7,791 bases of DNA from assembly GCA_030453055.1 (NCBI GenBank), contig JAKDLC010000089.1, positions 1 to 7,791 of the forward strand, in the 5' to 3' direction. Source of the DNA: Nitrosospira sp. (GTDB taxonomy: Bacteria; Pseudomonadota; Gammaproteobacteria; Burkholderiales; Nitrosomonadaceae). This document shows, piece after piece, positions 1 through 7,149 of this stretch. The notes under the pieces were generated by a model. That model ran no database searches, was not told where the DNA came from, and saw only the letters and a list, made by a program, of their open reading frames with translations. Within the stretch, counting starts at the first letter, position 1. Every line of letters begins with the position of its first letter. A program made the translations under genes and the position numbers.

Positions 1-24
1 TATTAATCATAACACTGGTCTATT

Positions 25-56
25 AAATGAGCGGTCAACTACCGGATTCAGGATTA
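25..56 (+). repeat. Dispersed intergenic repeat, copy 1
   Basis: This 32-base element matches copy 2 (4050-4081) at 29 of 32 positions, counted by eye. Its core, CAACTACCGGATTCAGGAT, is at 36-54. It lies at the 3' end of yhdP, and the yhdP TAA stop (54-56 on the minus strand) falls within its right edge. A small inverted repeat CGGT-CAACT-ACCG (32-44) is present here but is weakened in the other copies. Confidence 0.7.
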
Positions 57-683
57 TTGCGCATACTCTCGGGATTCCTGCGTAGACCGGAGTATTTTGA
101 CGATGGTTGGATCCATCCAGGTACCCGTAACATTGTATTCGGTGGATGGAGTCGGGTTTTGCAACGCCTTGTTGACAATGCCTACCACCGGAGTGGCCAA
201 TCCGAGTGAGGGAGTCACTTTCACATGCAGTTTTTGGGTTTCCGCTTCCAGATTCAATTCTCCTTTCATGGCGATTCGGGCTGCGGGCCCTTCGATTCTT
301 AAATCATCGGTGATCGCCACGCCACGGATGATCTTGACCTCGCCGGAAATGTCGTCGAAACCAAAGCCCTCGCTGAACACATCGTGAAAATCCAACGTCA
401 CTCGTCGTGGCAGCGCTCGCAGATCGAACATACCGAATAGTCTACCAATCCCCGGCTCAAATTTGGGGAATTGTCCACGTCTGGCGTTTAGAGTAAAGCT
501 GCCGGACAGCGTGGGAAAGTTTACTGATCGGAGACTGCCATGCCACGACAATTCCCCCTCAAGCCGGCCGCTGCCGCGTTTTACGCGATCGGGATAACCG
601 AGGCGCGTCAGAAACCTGCCAATGTCGCTTGCCTCCAGTGTCATGGCCGCCTGTATGCGAGGTGGCGTAGCGCGAGGTTGCAT
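54..683 (-). CDS. yhdP: YhdP-like protein, C-terminal piece (AsmA-like C-terminal region)
   Basis: This open frame encodes the C-terminal sixth of the same YhdP protein and is probably not translated on its own unless an internal start is used. It contains the most recognisable part of the family: a LEASDIGRFLTRLGYPDRV-type stretch (residues 17-35), LEGELSWHG, the LPRRVTLDFHDVFSEGFGFD segment, and an ITDDLRIEGPAARIAMKGELNL strand repeat, ending with a Y-N-V-T-G-T-W-x-D-P motif near the C-terminus. The ATG at 681-683 is the first in this frame but is probably an accident of the lesion: it reads through what should be the Thr-Trp codons. I see no good ribosome binding site at a suitable distance before it. 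The TAA stop (54-56) lies inside copy 1 of the dispersed repeat. Without the frameshift this piece would continue directly from residue 1068 of the larger fragment. Confidence 0.8.
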   Translation of the reverse strand: MQPRATPPRIQAAMTLEASDIGRFLTRLGYPDRVKRGSGRLEGELSWHGSLRSVNFPTLSGSFTLNARRGQFPKFEPGIGRLFGMFDLRALPRRVTLDFHDVFSEGFGFDDISGEVKIIRGVAITDDLRIEGPAARIAMKGELNLEAETQKLHVKVTPSLGLATPVVGIVNKALQNPTPSTEYNVTGTWMDPTIVKILRSTQESREYAQ

Positions 684-3600
684 GTTCCCTTCGCGATCAG
701 TGAACTGTCAGGATTAATTATGTGCAGTTTTTCGACGCGCCAGCTCTGCTCCTGCGGATGGGCTATCAGTTCCAGTCTACCCACTGCTTTATCATTGATG
801 ATAAAACTATCCGCCATCACGTCAAGCGCGGGCAAGTTTTTTTCCTGCTGCTGCGTTTGCGTTATGAAGCGTGCGCCGGGGGGAGAAGCGGCGGGTATGG
901 CCAGCGTCCTTAATCGCGCCACTACTTTGCCATTTTCGGCCGGGTCCCAGCTGATACCACCCTTGATCTCCCTGCTTGCGACAGCAGCATGCCATAACTC
1001 ATCGTCCTTACTGGCGTTCAGCGTGAGATCGTTAAGGCGCTTACCCAGAAAGTCGAGTGCGCCGACGTGAAGGGTGGTGTCTGTCAGATTCAGTTTGGAC
1101 CCCGCTTTGTCATCGAATTGCATGAGTAAACTGCGCCATTGATCCAGATTCAGCAATGGCAATGTACCGCCAACGGATATCCCCGTTTTCTCGGGCATGG
1201 AGCCAGGTGTGGGGCCGAAACTTACTATGCCGCGCTCTGCATGATAATTACCCGCATTATCTTGCAAGCGTTTGATTTTCGCCGTTACCAGCCCACCATA
1301 GCTCAAGTTCAGAACATCCTTATCGAAGTCTATGGCTCGCCTTTCGAAACGCAGTGGCGTCACATCGGTAGCGATCTTGGAAAAAGGCTCGGGTAAATCC
1401 GAGGTAATGCCCTTCAACGATGATTCGACAGACACATCCACCAACTTGTCATGGAGATGAATAAGTGCTCGCCAATCAGTGCTGCCGCGCAAATGACGTG
1501 TCCATCGCGGCGCCGCATCCAAAGCCCCGCCTTGCGAGGGTTCGTAAAGGTTATCGAGGTTGACTTTGCCAATGGCGGACAAACGTGTACTGCCGTCCGG
1601 CATACCGGTGGAGTTGAGGACTACCGGACCCCCAAGGAACCGGGCGGTTACATTTTCTAGCGTTATCCCCGTACCGTCAAAGGCGAGCACGCCATTGACG
1701 TTATCCAGATTGGGTATTCGGGGGCCAGGATCAATCCGATTGTCGATTAATCGGTAGCTGCCCGCCAGCTTGCTATCGTCCGGATGCTGTAAGGGAATAT
1801 CAACTTTGAACAGCAGTTTTCCGTTTCCGGCAATGTTGATATCATCAGCGAGGCGGTCGATATAGCCGCCGCTTGTATATTTTGCGGCAAACTTCAGGAA
1901 TTCTCTGGTAGAGCCGCTCATTTCACCTTCACTTTTCAGTATCGCATTGGATGCGGTTATGTCCGCAATGTGCAATGTCGCCTTACTCAATCTCGTGCCG
2001 GAGATATTTGCCTGTGACGCGTCAAACTTCATACGGCTGCCGTGGAATTGCAAGTTTCCTGAAATGTCGTCTATCCGTGGCCATCCCGGGATGTTGTCCA
2101 ACGCTATCCCCGCCACTTTTACATGCAGCCGGAAAATGCCGGTGTCAGTGCGAGCGAAAGGAAATTCGGCCAGATCACCCTTGAGATGCAGCCGCGCATC
2201 CGTAATTTCTCCGCCAACGATCGATTCAGCAAGCCGATCGAGGCGATCTACCCCTATCGGCATGTAACGCAGTACATAGCGCGCATCCGCACGTGTCAGG
2301 TGACTTACCAGATCGATCACGCCCGGGCCATCGGGCATGGTTCGATAACTTCCATACGCGAGCCCGGCGGCATGAGGATTGGAGAAGGAAACATTGCTAA
2401 ACTTGAATGCGATGGAATCCTCATCGGTCAAAAGATTCCAGGTCGCCTGGCCGGTCAAGGTATCCAGCACCAGCGGTTCCTGGAACACATCCGACAATTC
2501 CAGTCTGACTTGTTGAGAATTGAGATTCAGTGTGCCGCCGCGGTCGTTAACGTCGATATTACCGGTTACGCCACTGAATGCCGGCAGATTATCGGATTTT
2601 TTCATGCCCAGATTCACAAATCCCCCTTTCGCGCTGAAACGTGCAGGTGAGGACCATTCACCATCCCATCTTGCCCGCATGGAATGAATCTCGCCATGGG
2701 GTGCAGCTCGTTCAAGCCGCTCGCGCACTGATTCGCCAATCGGCAGGTATTCAGCCAGCTCTCCCAGAATTTCCAGATTCAGCCCGTCGATCTCCAATTT
2801 TCCGCTACCAGACTTTTCGCCACGAGCGGGCATCACCTGCAGCAAAAAATTTACCGGCTGTGGTTCGTGTTTGCCACGAACAGAAGTAATCAATCTGTGT
2901 GCGAACAGTTCAACGCCCTTTTTCGTTCCGTCATTTATCTCTTGCCATCCGACCCTGCCTTGTAAACCGAGCAGATTCAATTCCGGTAAACCCGGCGCCA
3001 GCCGGGTTTTGACATTACGCAGGTGCATATCGGTCGTCAATTTCTTCAGGTCCGCGCCATCCATTCCCGCCCATATGCGGAGCGCCCCAAAGCCTCGATG
3101 TAACTGGATTTCCTGCGGGAATGGCAACCAGGCGTACCAGGCGGCGATATCGGCATGATCGATTTGCACGAACAGCCTTCCTTGCCACTGTTCAAGGCTG
3201 GCCAGCGACTTGCCGGTAAAGTCTCCACGCACGTCCAGCTGCGAGGCAAACTCGGCGGAAGGCGTGGCGCGTATGCCGAAGCGATGATGATTTCCGTGAT
3301 TCTCAAGGCGCAGGTTGACCAGGAATTCCAGCTCCGGTGCGCCGCGCTGGTCATCCTGCCAGAGGATGCTGGCATTGTTGATCATGACTTGCCGCTGGCG
3401 CAACAGCCAATCGGAAAAACCATTGTCACTTCCGGTAAGTTCCCCACTGAGCGCGAAGCCTGCCACATGGATCACGCCCGCGACGTCGCGACGTACGATC
3501 AGGTTGGGTTGCTCGATCCCGATCTCGCGAAAGCGCAGTTCGCCGCCTAATAAAAAACGCCACGAAAGCGTGCCTTCCAATCGATCCAGCAGCAATGTGG

Positions 3601-3883
3601 CATTGCCCTCCTTATCGTGTACCTTTATCGCGCGCAGTATCATATGAGGGCGAAGCCCGTCCCAGTTCGCGCTGATCCCGCCTATGGTTACGCGTTGTCC
3701 GGAAGTGTGGCTGATGGCGGAAGCGATGCTTTCACGATATTGCTCGATGCCCGGCAGCATCCAGTAGCGTAATGACAGCAGCAGGATGGAAAAAAAGAGC
3801 ACAACGACAATCAGGACCCATGTCAACAACCGGCACGGAAAACAGTCCTGCCCTGCAAGAGGGAAAATTTTTGATAAGCTCAA
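641..3883 (-). CDS. yhdP: YhdP-like protein, N-terminal 1080-codon piece
   Basis: This is the larger fragment of the broken yhdP gene. Residues about 20-42 form a strongly hydrophobic membrane anchor (a run of W, V, L, I and F ending in RYWML). It is followed by a region like other YhdP N-termini (PGIEQYRESIASAISHTSG) and then long beta-strand repeats of the groove-forming type, which are periplasmic by family knowledge. The start is TTG at 3883. It is the only start codon between the upstream in-frame TAA and the membrane segment, and it has GGAA seven bases before it. The first ATG-encoded Met is residue 42, at the end of the anchor, so it is too late. A short C-x-x-C (C14, C17) precedes the anchor and supplies the only cysteines I see before the lesion. 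Residue 1068 reads Cys (TGC) where the family expects Trp. The last dozen residues after it are out-of-frame junk ending at TGA (641-643). Confidence 0.85.
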   Translation of the reverse strand: MSLSKIFPLAGQDCFPCRLLTWVLIVVVLFFSILLLSLRYWMLPGIEQYRESIASAISHTSGQRVTIGGISANWDGLRPHMILRAIKVHDKEGNATLLLDRLEGTLSWRFLLGGELRFREIGIEQPNLIVRRDVAGVIHVAGFALSGELTGSDNGFSDWLLRQRQVMINNASILWQDDQRGAPELEFLVNLRLENHGNHHRFGIRATPSAEFASQLDVRGDFTGKSLASLEQWQGRLFVQIDHADIAAWYAWLPFPQEIQLHRGFGALRIWAGMDGADLKKLTTDMHLRNVKTRLAPGLPELNLLGLQGRVGWQEINDGTKKGVELFAHRLITSVRGKHEPQPVNFLLQVMPARGEKSGSGKLEIDGLNLEILGELAEYLPIGESVRERLERAAPHGEIHSMRARWDGEWSSPARFSAKGGFVNLGMKKSDNLPAFSGVTGNIDVNDRGGTLNLNSQQVRLELSDVFQEPLVLDTLTGQATWNLLTDEDSIAFKFSNVSFSNPHAAGLAYGSYRTMPDGPGVIDLVSHLTRADARYVLRYMPIGVDRLDRLAESIVGGEITDARLHLKGDLAEFPFARTDTGIFRLHVKVAGIALDNIPGWPRIDDISGNLQFHGSRMKFDASQANISGTRLSKATLHIADITASNAILKSEGEMSGSTREFLKFAAKYTSGGYIDRLADDINIAGNGKLLFKVDIPLQHPDDSKLAGSYRLIDNRIDPGPRIPNLDNVNGVLAFDGTGITLENVTARFLGGPVVLNSTGMPDGSTRLSAIGKVNLDNLYEPSQGGALDAAPRWTRHLRGSTDWRALIHLHDKLVDVSVESSLKGITSDLPEPFSKIATDVTPLRFERRAIDFDKDVLNLSYGGLVTAKIKRLQDNAGNYHAERGIVSFGPTPGSMPEKTGISVGGTLPLLNLDQWRSLLMQFDDKAGSKLNLTDTTLHVGALDFLGKRLNDLTLNASKDDELWHAAVASREIKGGISWDPAENGKVVARLRTLAIPAASPPGARFITQTQQQEKNLPALDVMADSFIINDKAVGRLELIAHPQEQSWRVEKLHIINPDSSLIAKGTCNLALRHLAYRRP
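680..683 (-). other. Frameshift site in yhdP (one base missing)
   Basis: The minus strand reads GGA ACA TGC AAC CTC in the upstream frame. With one extra G, GGA ACA TGG CAA CCT CGC, it gives Gly-Thr-Trp-Gln-Pro-Arg and runs straight into the conserved C-terminal part. YhdP relatives usually carry a Gly-x-Trp just here, so the missing base is best placed beside position 680-681. The flanks limit any single shift to between an upstream TGA in the second frame (about 709-711) and the TGA at 641-643. There is no long homopolymer or slippery heptamer at the site, which argues against programmed frameshifting. Confidence 0.8.
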
Positions 3884-3890
3884 TAGGTAG

Positions 3891-3894
3891 TTCC
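3891..3894 (-). promoter_or_regulatory. Ribosome binding site for the yhdP TTG start
   Basis: The minus strand has GGAA seven bases before the TTG codon at 3883. It is a partial Shine-Dalgarno match, but its spacing is right. It supports TTG as the start, since no ATG or GTG exists between the upstream in-frame stop and the membrane anchor. Confidence 0.45.
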
Positions 3895-3897
3895 GGT

Positions 3898-3910
3898 TTT
3901 ATACTTTATA
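3898..3910 (-). promoter_or_regulatory. Possible -10 region(s) for yhdP
   Basis: Reading the minus strand, two TATAAA hexamers lie in tandem (3905-3910 and 3898-3903), about 15-27 bases before the yhdP start. This is the most AT-rich stretch upstream of the gene and a natural place for a sigma-70 -10 element. I see no good TTGACA-like -35 at 16-18 bases from either one, so this is a tentative call. Confidence 0.22.
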
Positions 3911-4049
3911 TTTCAGGCGCAAAGCATGCCGCGGCGCTTTTCGGAATAATCCTCACCCTGCCCTGGAGCGAACTCAACCAGAAAGATGCAAGTCAAGTGA
4001 TGCAGAGCATCTTCGTGGACCATAGCGCCGAGTTGAAAAAATGAGTGGA

Positions 4050-4081
4050 AAATGAGCGGCCAACCACCGGATTCAGGATAA
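4050..4081 (+). repeat. Dispersed intergenic repeat, copy 2
   Basis: This copy sits in the yhdP-glnE intergenic region about 130 bases before the glnE start, in the same orientation as copy 1. The core at 4061-4079 differs from copy 1 at one of 19 positions, and the match extends leftward through AAATGAGCGG. Similarity to copy 1 stops right after the GGAT, so the element seems to have a defined right edge. Confidence 0.7.
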
Positions 4082-4208
4082 CAGGACACCGTGACAAAAA
4101 CTTTAGAGGTGGCGGGGGCATTTTTTGTTCCATCTCATGACAAATCGCCACAATGCCGCTGGAATACCGGATACTTTAACAGACTATTTTAACTCCGAAT
4201 CCTAGATC

Positions 4209-7010
4209 ATGCATGCCAGTCATTCCTCTCGGGAAATAATCGACTCGACCCTGCCATTCAGCCGTTATGTACGACATTCGCTGGACAGCGAGCCTCAATT
4301 GCTAACGGAGCTTCAGCAAAACTTGCTACGTCCGTTTTTTCGAGGGGAAATGCAGGCTTTTCTGGATGCAAACGCCAGCTCCGCAAATGACGAGAGGGGT
4401 TTGCATAGTGTCTTGCGTGGCTTGCGCAAACGGCTAATGTTGCGCCTGGCGGTACGGGATCTGGGAGGATTAGCTGATCTTGCCGAAGTCATGACGAGTA
4501 TGACCGATCTGGCGGAAATCACCATCTGCTTTGCGCTAGAACGGCATCACGCCTGGCTGGCGACCCCCGACCGTTATGGCCAGCCCAACAGCGCCGAGAG
4601 CGGAATTACCCAGGAAATGCTGGTGATTGCCATGGGCAAGCTGGGCGGTGGTGAACTCAACGTTTCATCGGATGTGGATCTGATTTTCATTTATCCCGAA
4701 GATGGCGAAACCGCCGGAGGCAGATCAATTTCCAATCATGATTTTTTCGCGCGTCTGGGACGCAGGCTGATCGCCAGTCTCAATGACATTACTGCCGATG
4801 GTTATGTCTTCCGGGTAGATATGCGACTGCGTCCTTATGGCGAAAGCGGCCCGTTGGCAATGAGTTTCGCGATGCTTGAGGAATACTTTGTTACTCAGGG
4901 ACGTGAATGGGAACGCTACGCCTGGATCAAGAGTCGAGTGATTACCGGACCAGGTGCGGAAGGTGTGGCGCTTATGGAGCGGGTAGTGCGGCCGTTCATA
5001 TTCAGGAAATATCTCGACTTTGGCGCCTATGAATCGATGCGCGGACTTCACTCGCAGATTCGCCAGGAGGTCAGTCGTCGCGAAATGCACGAGAATATCA
5101 AGCTCGGACCAGGCGGCATCCGCGAAATTGAATTCATTGCCCAGGTGTTTCAACTGATTCGTGGCGGACGTGACGCCGAATTGCGTACCCGTCCCACGCT
5201 TGCCATATTGCAGCGTCTTCGGGAAAAGCGGCAGCTGTCAGACAAAGCGGTTGACGAACTCTCGGCCGCCTATTGTTTTCTGCGCAATCTCGAACACCGT
5301 TTGCAGTATTTGGACGATCGGCAGACCCAGGACTTGCCAGAAAATCCCGCAGATCAGGTGCTAATAGCTGCTGCCATGGGCTTCTCCGGTTACGCCGATT
5401 TTTTGCGGCGACTCGACAGCCACCGCAGCGATGTAACCCGTCACTTCGAGCGGATATTTGCGACATCGCGGAAGTCGCAAACGTCCGATATACTCGCGTG
5501 GCCATGGCGGGAACAAGCTGAGGAGGTTGCGGGGGAGGGAAGCGGAGCCGAAGCCGCCGCGGCACAATTGCTTGCAATGGGATTCTCCAGCCCGGAAAAA
5601 ATCCTCGAGCGCTTACAGGAACTTCGCGGCAGCGTGCGTTACCGGCAATTGCCCAAATCCAGCAAAGAACGAGTGGATGCGCTCGTACCCGCGTTGATCG
5701 AGGCGGCTGCCAAATTCCTATCAGCGGACATTACTTTGCAACGCTTGCTGTTGCTGCTTGAAAGCGTAAGCCGGCGCGCCGCCTATCTGGCGTTGTTGCG
5801 GGAGTATCCGCAAGCCCTGGAGCGGGTAGCCAAGCTTGTCAGCGCGAGTCAATGGGCGAGCGAATATCTGAGCCAGCATCCCATTTTGTTGGATGAGCTG
5901 CTCAATCCCGCCGAATTTCAAAGCGCCCCCGATTGGTCCCGGTCCAAAACGGAGCTGACTCAGCTGTTAAACGATGCCGGCGGCTCCGGAAGTGATGATA
6001 TCGAGCAACAAATGGACATGCTGCGGCATTTTCAGCATGCCCGGGTATTTCAGTTGCTGGCCAGGGATGTGGAAGGGTTGCTGGCGCTGGAAACCTTGAG
6101 CGATCACTTGACGGACCTGGCGGATCTGATGCTTGACACGGTATTGCGGCTTGCCTGGTCAGGGTTGCGAAAGAAGCATCGGGATGAGCCCGTTTTTGCC
6201 ATCGTTGGCTACGGCAAACTGGGCGGGAAGGAATTGGGTTACGCATCCGATCTCGACATTATTTTTCTTTATGACGATCCCCATCCCGATGCGCCGGAAA
6301 ACTACGCCAGACTGAGTCAGCGCATCAACTCCTGGCTTACCAGCTACACCTCGGCGGGATTGCTGTATGAAACCGACTTGCGTTTGCGCCCCAACGGCGC
6401 CAGCGGTTTGCTGGTGAGCTCTATCGACGCTTTCGATCAATACCAGGCAAAGCAGGCTTGGGTATGGGAGCATCAGGCGTTGACGCGAGCGCGTTTCGTG
6501 GCAGGGGATGTTCATATTGAAGAGGCTTTCGAACGTACCCGCGAGAAAGTCCTTCGCCAGCGGCGTAACCTGGTGGATCTCAAACGCGAGGTTTTGATGA
6601 TGCGGCGGAAAATGCTGGATGCGCATCCCAATTCATCCGAGCTGTTTGACATCAAGCATGACCGCGGCGGCATTATTGACGTCGAATTCATCGTGCAATA
6701 CCTGATACTGGGACACGCTTGCGATCATTTGGAACTGACAAACAATATTGGCAACATAGCGTTGCTGAAACTCGCCGGGACGCTCGGGCTTATTCGTGCG
6801 GAGATGGCGGAAAAGGCGCTTGGCGCTTATCGGGAATTCCGCCGGATGCAACACCGGCTGAGGCTGAGCGGAGACTCGGGCGTGGCGGGCGTGCCGTCAA
6901 CAGGCAACAAATCACAAAAATTTGCACGCGTCAAAAGGGATTGTTTGCGAGATGACATTACCGCGGTATTGCGATTATGGGAAGAGGTATTTGGCGCGGC
7001 CTATTTCTGA
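4209..7010 (+). CDS. glnE: Bifunctional glutamine synthetase adenylyltransferase/adenylyl-removing enzyme
   Basis: GlnE adds AMP to glutamine synthetase when nitrogen is plentiful and removes it when nitrogen is scarce, under control of PII protein; it is cytoplasmic. The 933 residues match the usual length (946 in E. coli). Both nucleotidyltransferase halves are intact. The N-terminal deadenylylating half has MGKLGGGELNVSSDVDLIF (142-160, metal-binding D155 and D157), DMRLRP (204-209) and GGIREIEF (302-309). The C-terminal adenylylating half has VGYGKLGGKELGYASDLDIIF (666-686, D681 and D683), DLRLRPNG (723-730) and GGIIDVEF (820-827). The ATG at 4209 is the first possible start after an in-frame TAG at 4203-4205. 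Its ribosome binding site is poor, but the conserved-looking FSRYV segment at residues 17-21 argues against a later start. It is divergent from yhdP and upstream of ilvE. The stop is TGA at 7008-7010. Confidence 0.97.
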   Translation: MHASHSSREIIDSTLPFSRYVRHSLDSEPQLLTELQQNLLRPFFRGEMQAFLDANASSANDERGLHSVLRGLRKRLMLRLAVRDLGGLADLAEVMTSMTDLAEITICFALERHHAWLATPDRYGQPNSAESGITQEMLVIAMGKLGGGELNVSSDVDLIFIYPEDGETAGGRSISNHDFFARLGRRLIASLNDITADGYVFRVDMRLRPYGESGPLAMSFAMLEEYFVTQGREWERYAWIKSRVITGPGAEGVALMERVVRPFIFRKYLDFGAYESMRGLHSQIRQEVSRREMHENIKLGPGGIREIEFIAQVFQLIRGGRDAELRTRPTLAILQRLREKRQLSDKAVDELSAAYCFLRNLEHRLQYLDDRQTQDLPENPADQVLIAAAMGFSGYADFLRRLDSHRSDVTRHFERIFATSRKSQTSDILAWPWREQAEEVAGEGSGAEAAAAQLLAMGFSSPEKILERLQELRGSVRYRQLPKSSKERVDALVPALIEAAAKFLSADITLQRLLLLLESVSRRAAYLALLREYPQALERVAKLVSASQWASEYLSQHPILLDELLNPAEFQSAPDWSRSKTELTQLLNDAGGSGSDDIEQQMDMLRHFQHARVFQLLARDVEGLLALETLSDHLTDLADLMLDTVLRLAWSGLRKKHRDEPVFAIVGYGKLGGKELGYASDLDIIFLYDDPHPDAPENYARLSQRINSWLTSYTSAGLLYETDLRLRPNGASGLLVSSIDAFDQYQAKQAWVWEHQALTRARFVAGDVHIEEAFERTREKVLRQRRNLVDLKREVLMMRRKMLDAHPNSSELFDIKHDRGGIIDVEFIVQYLILGHACDHLELTNNIGNIALLKLAGTLGLIRAEMAEKALGAYREFRRMQHRLRLSGDSGVAGVPSTGNKSQKFARVKRDCLRDDITAVLRLWEEVFGAAYF

Positions 7011-7089
7011 TCAACGACTCGTTTGGCTTTGTTTATCCGCTTATCGGCTTGATGATCCGTTGTTTTTCACCATCGTGTTGCGCTACCCC

Positions 7090-7113
7090 GTCCAACTACC
7101 GGATTTAGGTTAA
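7090..7113 (+). repeat. Dispersed intergenic repeat, copy 3 (diverged, shorter)
   Basis: The core at 7093-7111 matches copy 1 at 17 of 19 positions. The left AAATGAGCGG arm seen in copies 1 and 2 is not clearly kept. It lies between glnE and ilvE, about 40 bases before the ilvE start and in the same orientation as the others. Its right edge runs into the AT-rich TTAAAATAAT, so it may overlap the ilvE promoter. Confidence 0.6.
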
Positions 7114-7138
7114 AATAATCACCCCTGAATTTTCTCCC

Positions 7139-7142
7139 GGAG
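7139..7142 (+). promoter_or_regulatory. Ribosome binding site for ilvE
   Basis: GGAG lies seven bases before the ATG at 7150. This well-placed Shine-Dalgarno favours 7150 over the second in-frame ATG at 7156. Confidence 0.7.
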
Positions 7143-7149
7143 TCTCTGA

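Larger units (their letters stand above)
54..3883 (-). pseudogene. yhdP: YhdP/AsmA-like envelope lipid-transport protein, interrupted by one frameshift
   Basis: This is the complete extent of a YhdP family gene (DUF3971/AsmA-like, TIGR02099 type). YhdP proteins are anchored in the inner membrane and span the periplasm. In Escherichia coli, YhdP works with TamB and YdbH in moving phospholipid to the outer membrane. The sequence shows an N-terminal membrane segment, a very long beta-rich body and a typical C-terminal AsmA-like region, but the coding frame changes near base 680. The two pieces overlap in different frames over 641-683. From TTG at 3883 to the TAA at 54-56 there are 3830 bases; one more base makes 1277 codons exactly, or 1276 residues plus stop, close to the roughly 1270 of the family. 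Both sides of the lesion look otherwise intact, with no other stop, so it is either a recent mutation or a sequencing error. I am confident in the family and in the lesion, not in its cause. Confidence 0.88.
3884..4208. other. Intergenic region between divergent yhdP and glnE
   Basis: This 325-base stretch must contain the promoters of both flanking genes. It holds an AT-rich segment beside yhdP (3898-3910), copy 2 of the dispersed repeat (4050-4081), a local direct repeat ATGAGTGG/ATGAGCGG (4041-4048 and 4052-4059), and a G-run followed by a T-run (4110-4126) with no dyad. One open frame crosses it on the plus strand (3772-4044, 90 codons), but its first third is antisense to the yhdP signal-anchor region and it resembles nothing I know, so I do not call it a gene. 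For glnE, TTGTTC (4125-4130) with CACAAT (4149-4154) is a weak promoter guess at 18-base spacing. I see no structured RNA or strong operator palindrome. Confidence 0.6.

Noticed and set aside
32..44. CGGT-CAACT-ACCG hairpin as a terminator after yhdP
   Set aside because: The stem is only four base pairs, there is no T-run in the yhdP direction, and the other repeat copies do not preserve the pairing.
641..683. Programmed ribosomal frameshift in yhdP
   Set aside because: There is no slippery heptamer or obvious downstream stem, and I know of no recoding in this family. A missing base explains the data better.
540..1070. 176-codon plus-strand open frame
   Set aside because: It lies antisense to yhdP and its composition is that of a shadow frame (Ser/Ala/Leu-rich, no motif). 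The minus-strand reading has clear family features.
2123..2650. 175-codon plus-strand open frame
   Set aside because: It is an antisense shadow of the yhdP body, with no recognisable domain or ribosome binding site.
3772..4044. 90-codon plus-strand open frame across the yhdP upstream region
   Set aside because: Its first third is antisense to the yhdP N-terminus, it has no clear ribosome binding site, and its product resembles no family I know. A degraded gene tail cannot be excluded, but the support is too thin.
3884..4208. Riboswitch or structured RNA between yhdP and glnE
   Set aside because: No extended pairing, conserved aptamer core or terminator-like dyad was found; the G-run followed by a T-run at 4110-4126 has no complementary arm.
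5134..5577. Minus-strand open frame of 147 codons inside glnE
   Set aside because: It is antisense to the conserved central part of glnE; the Arg/Pro-rich product is typical of a shadow frame.
7013..7023. AACG-ACT-CGTT hairpin just after the glnE stop as a terminator
   Set aside because: The four-pair AT-containing stem with no adjacent T-run is too weak to call.
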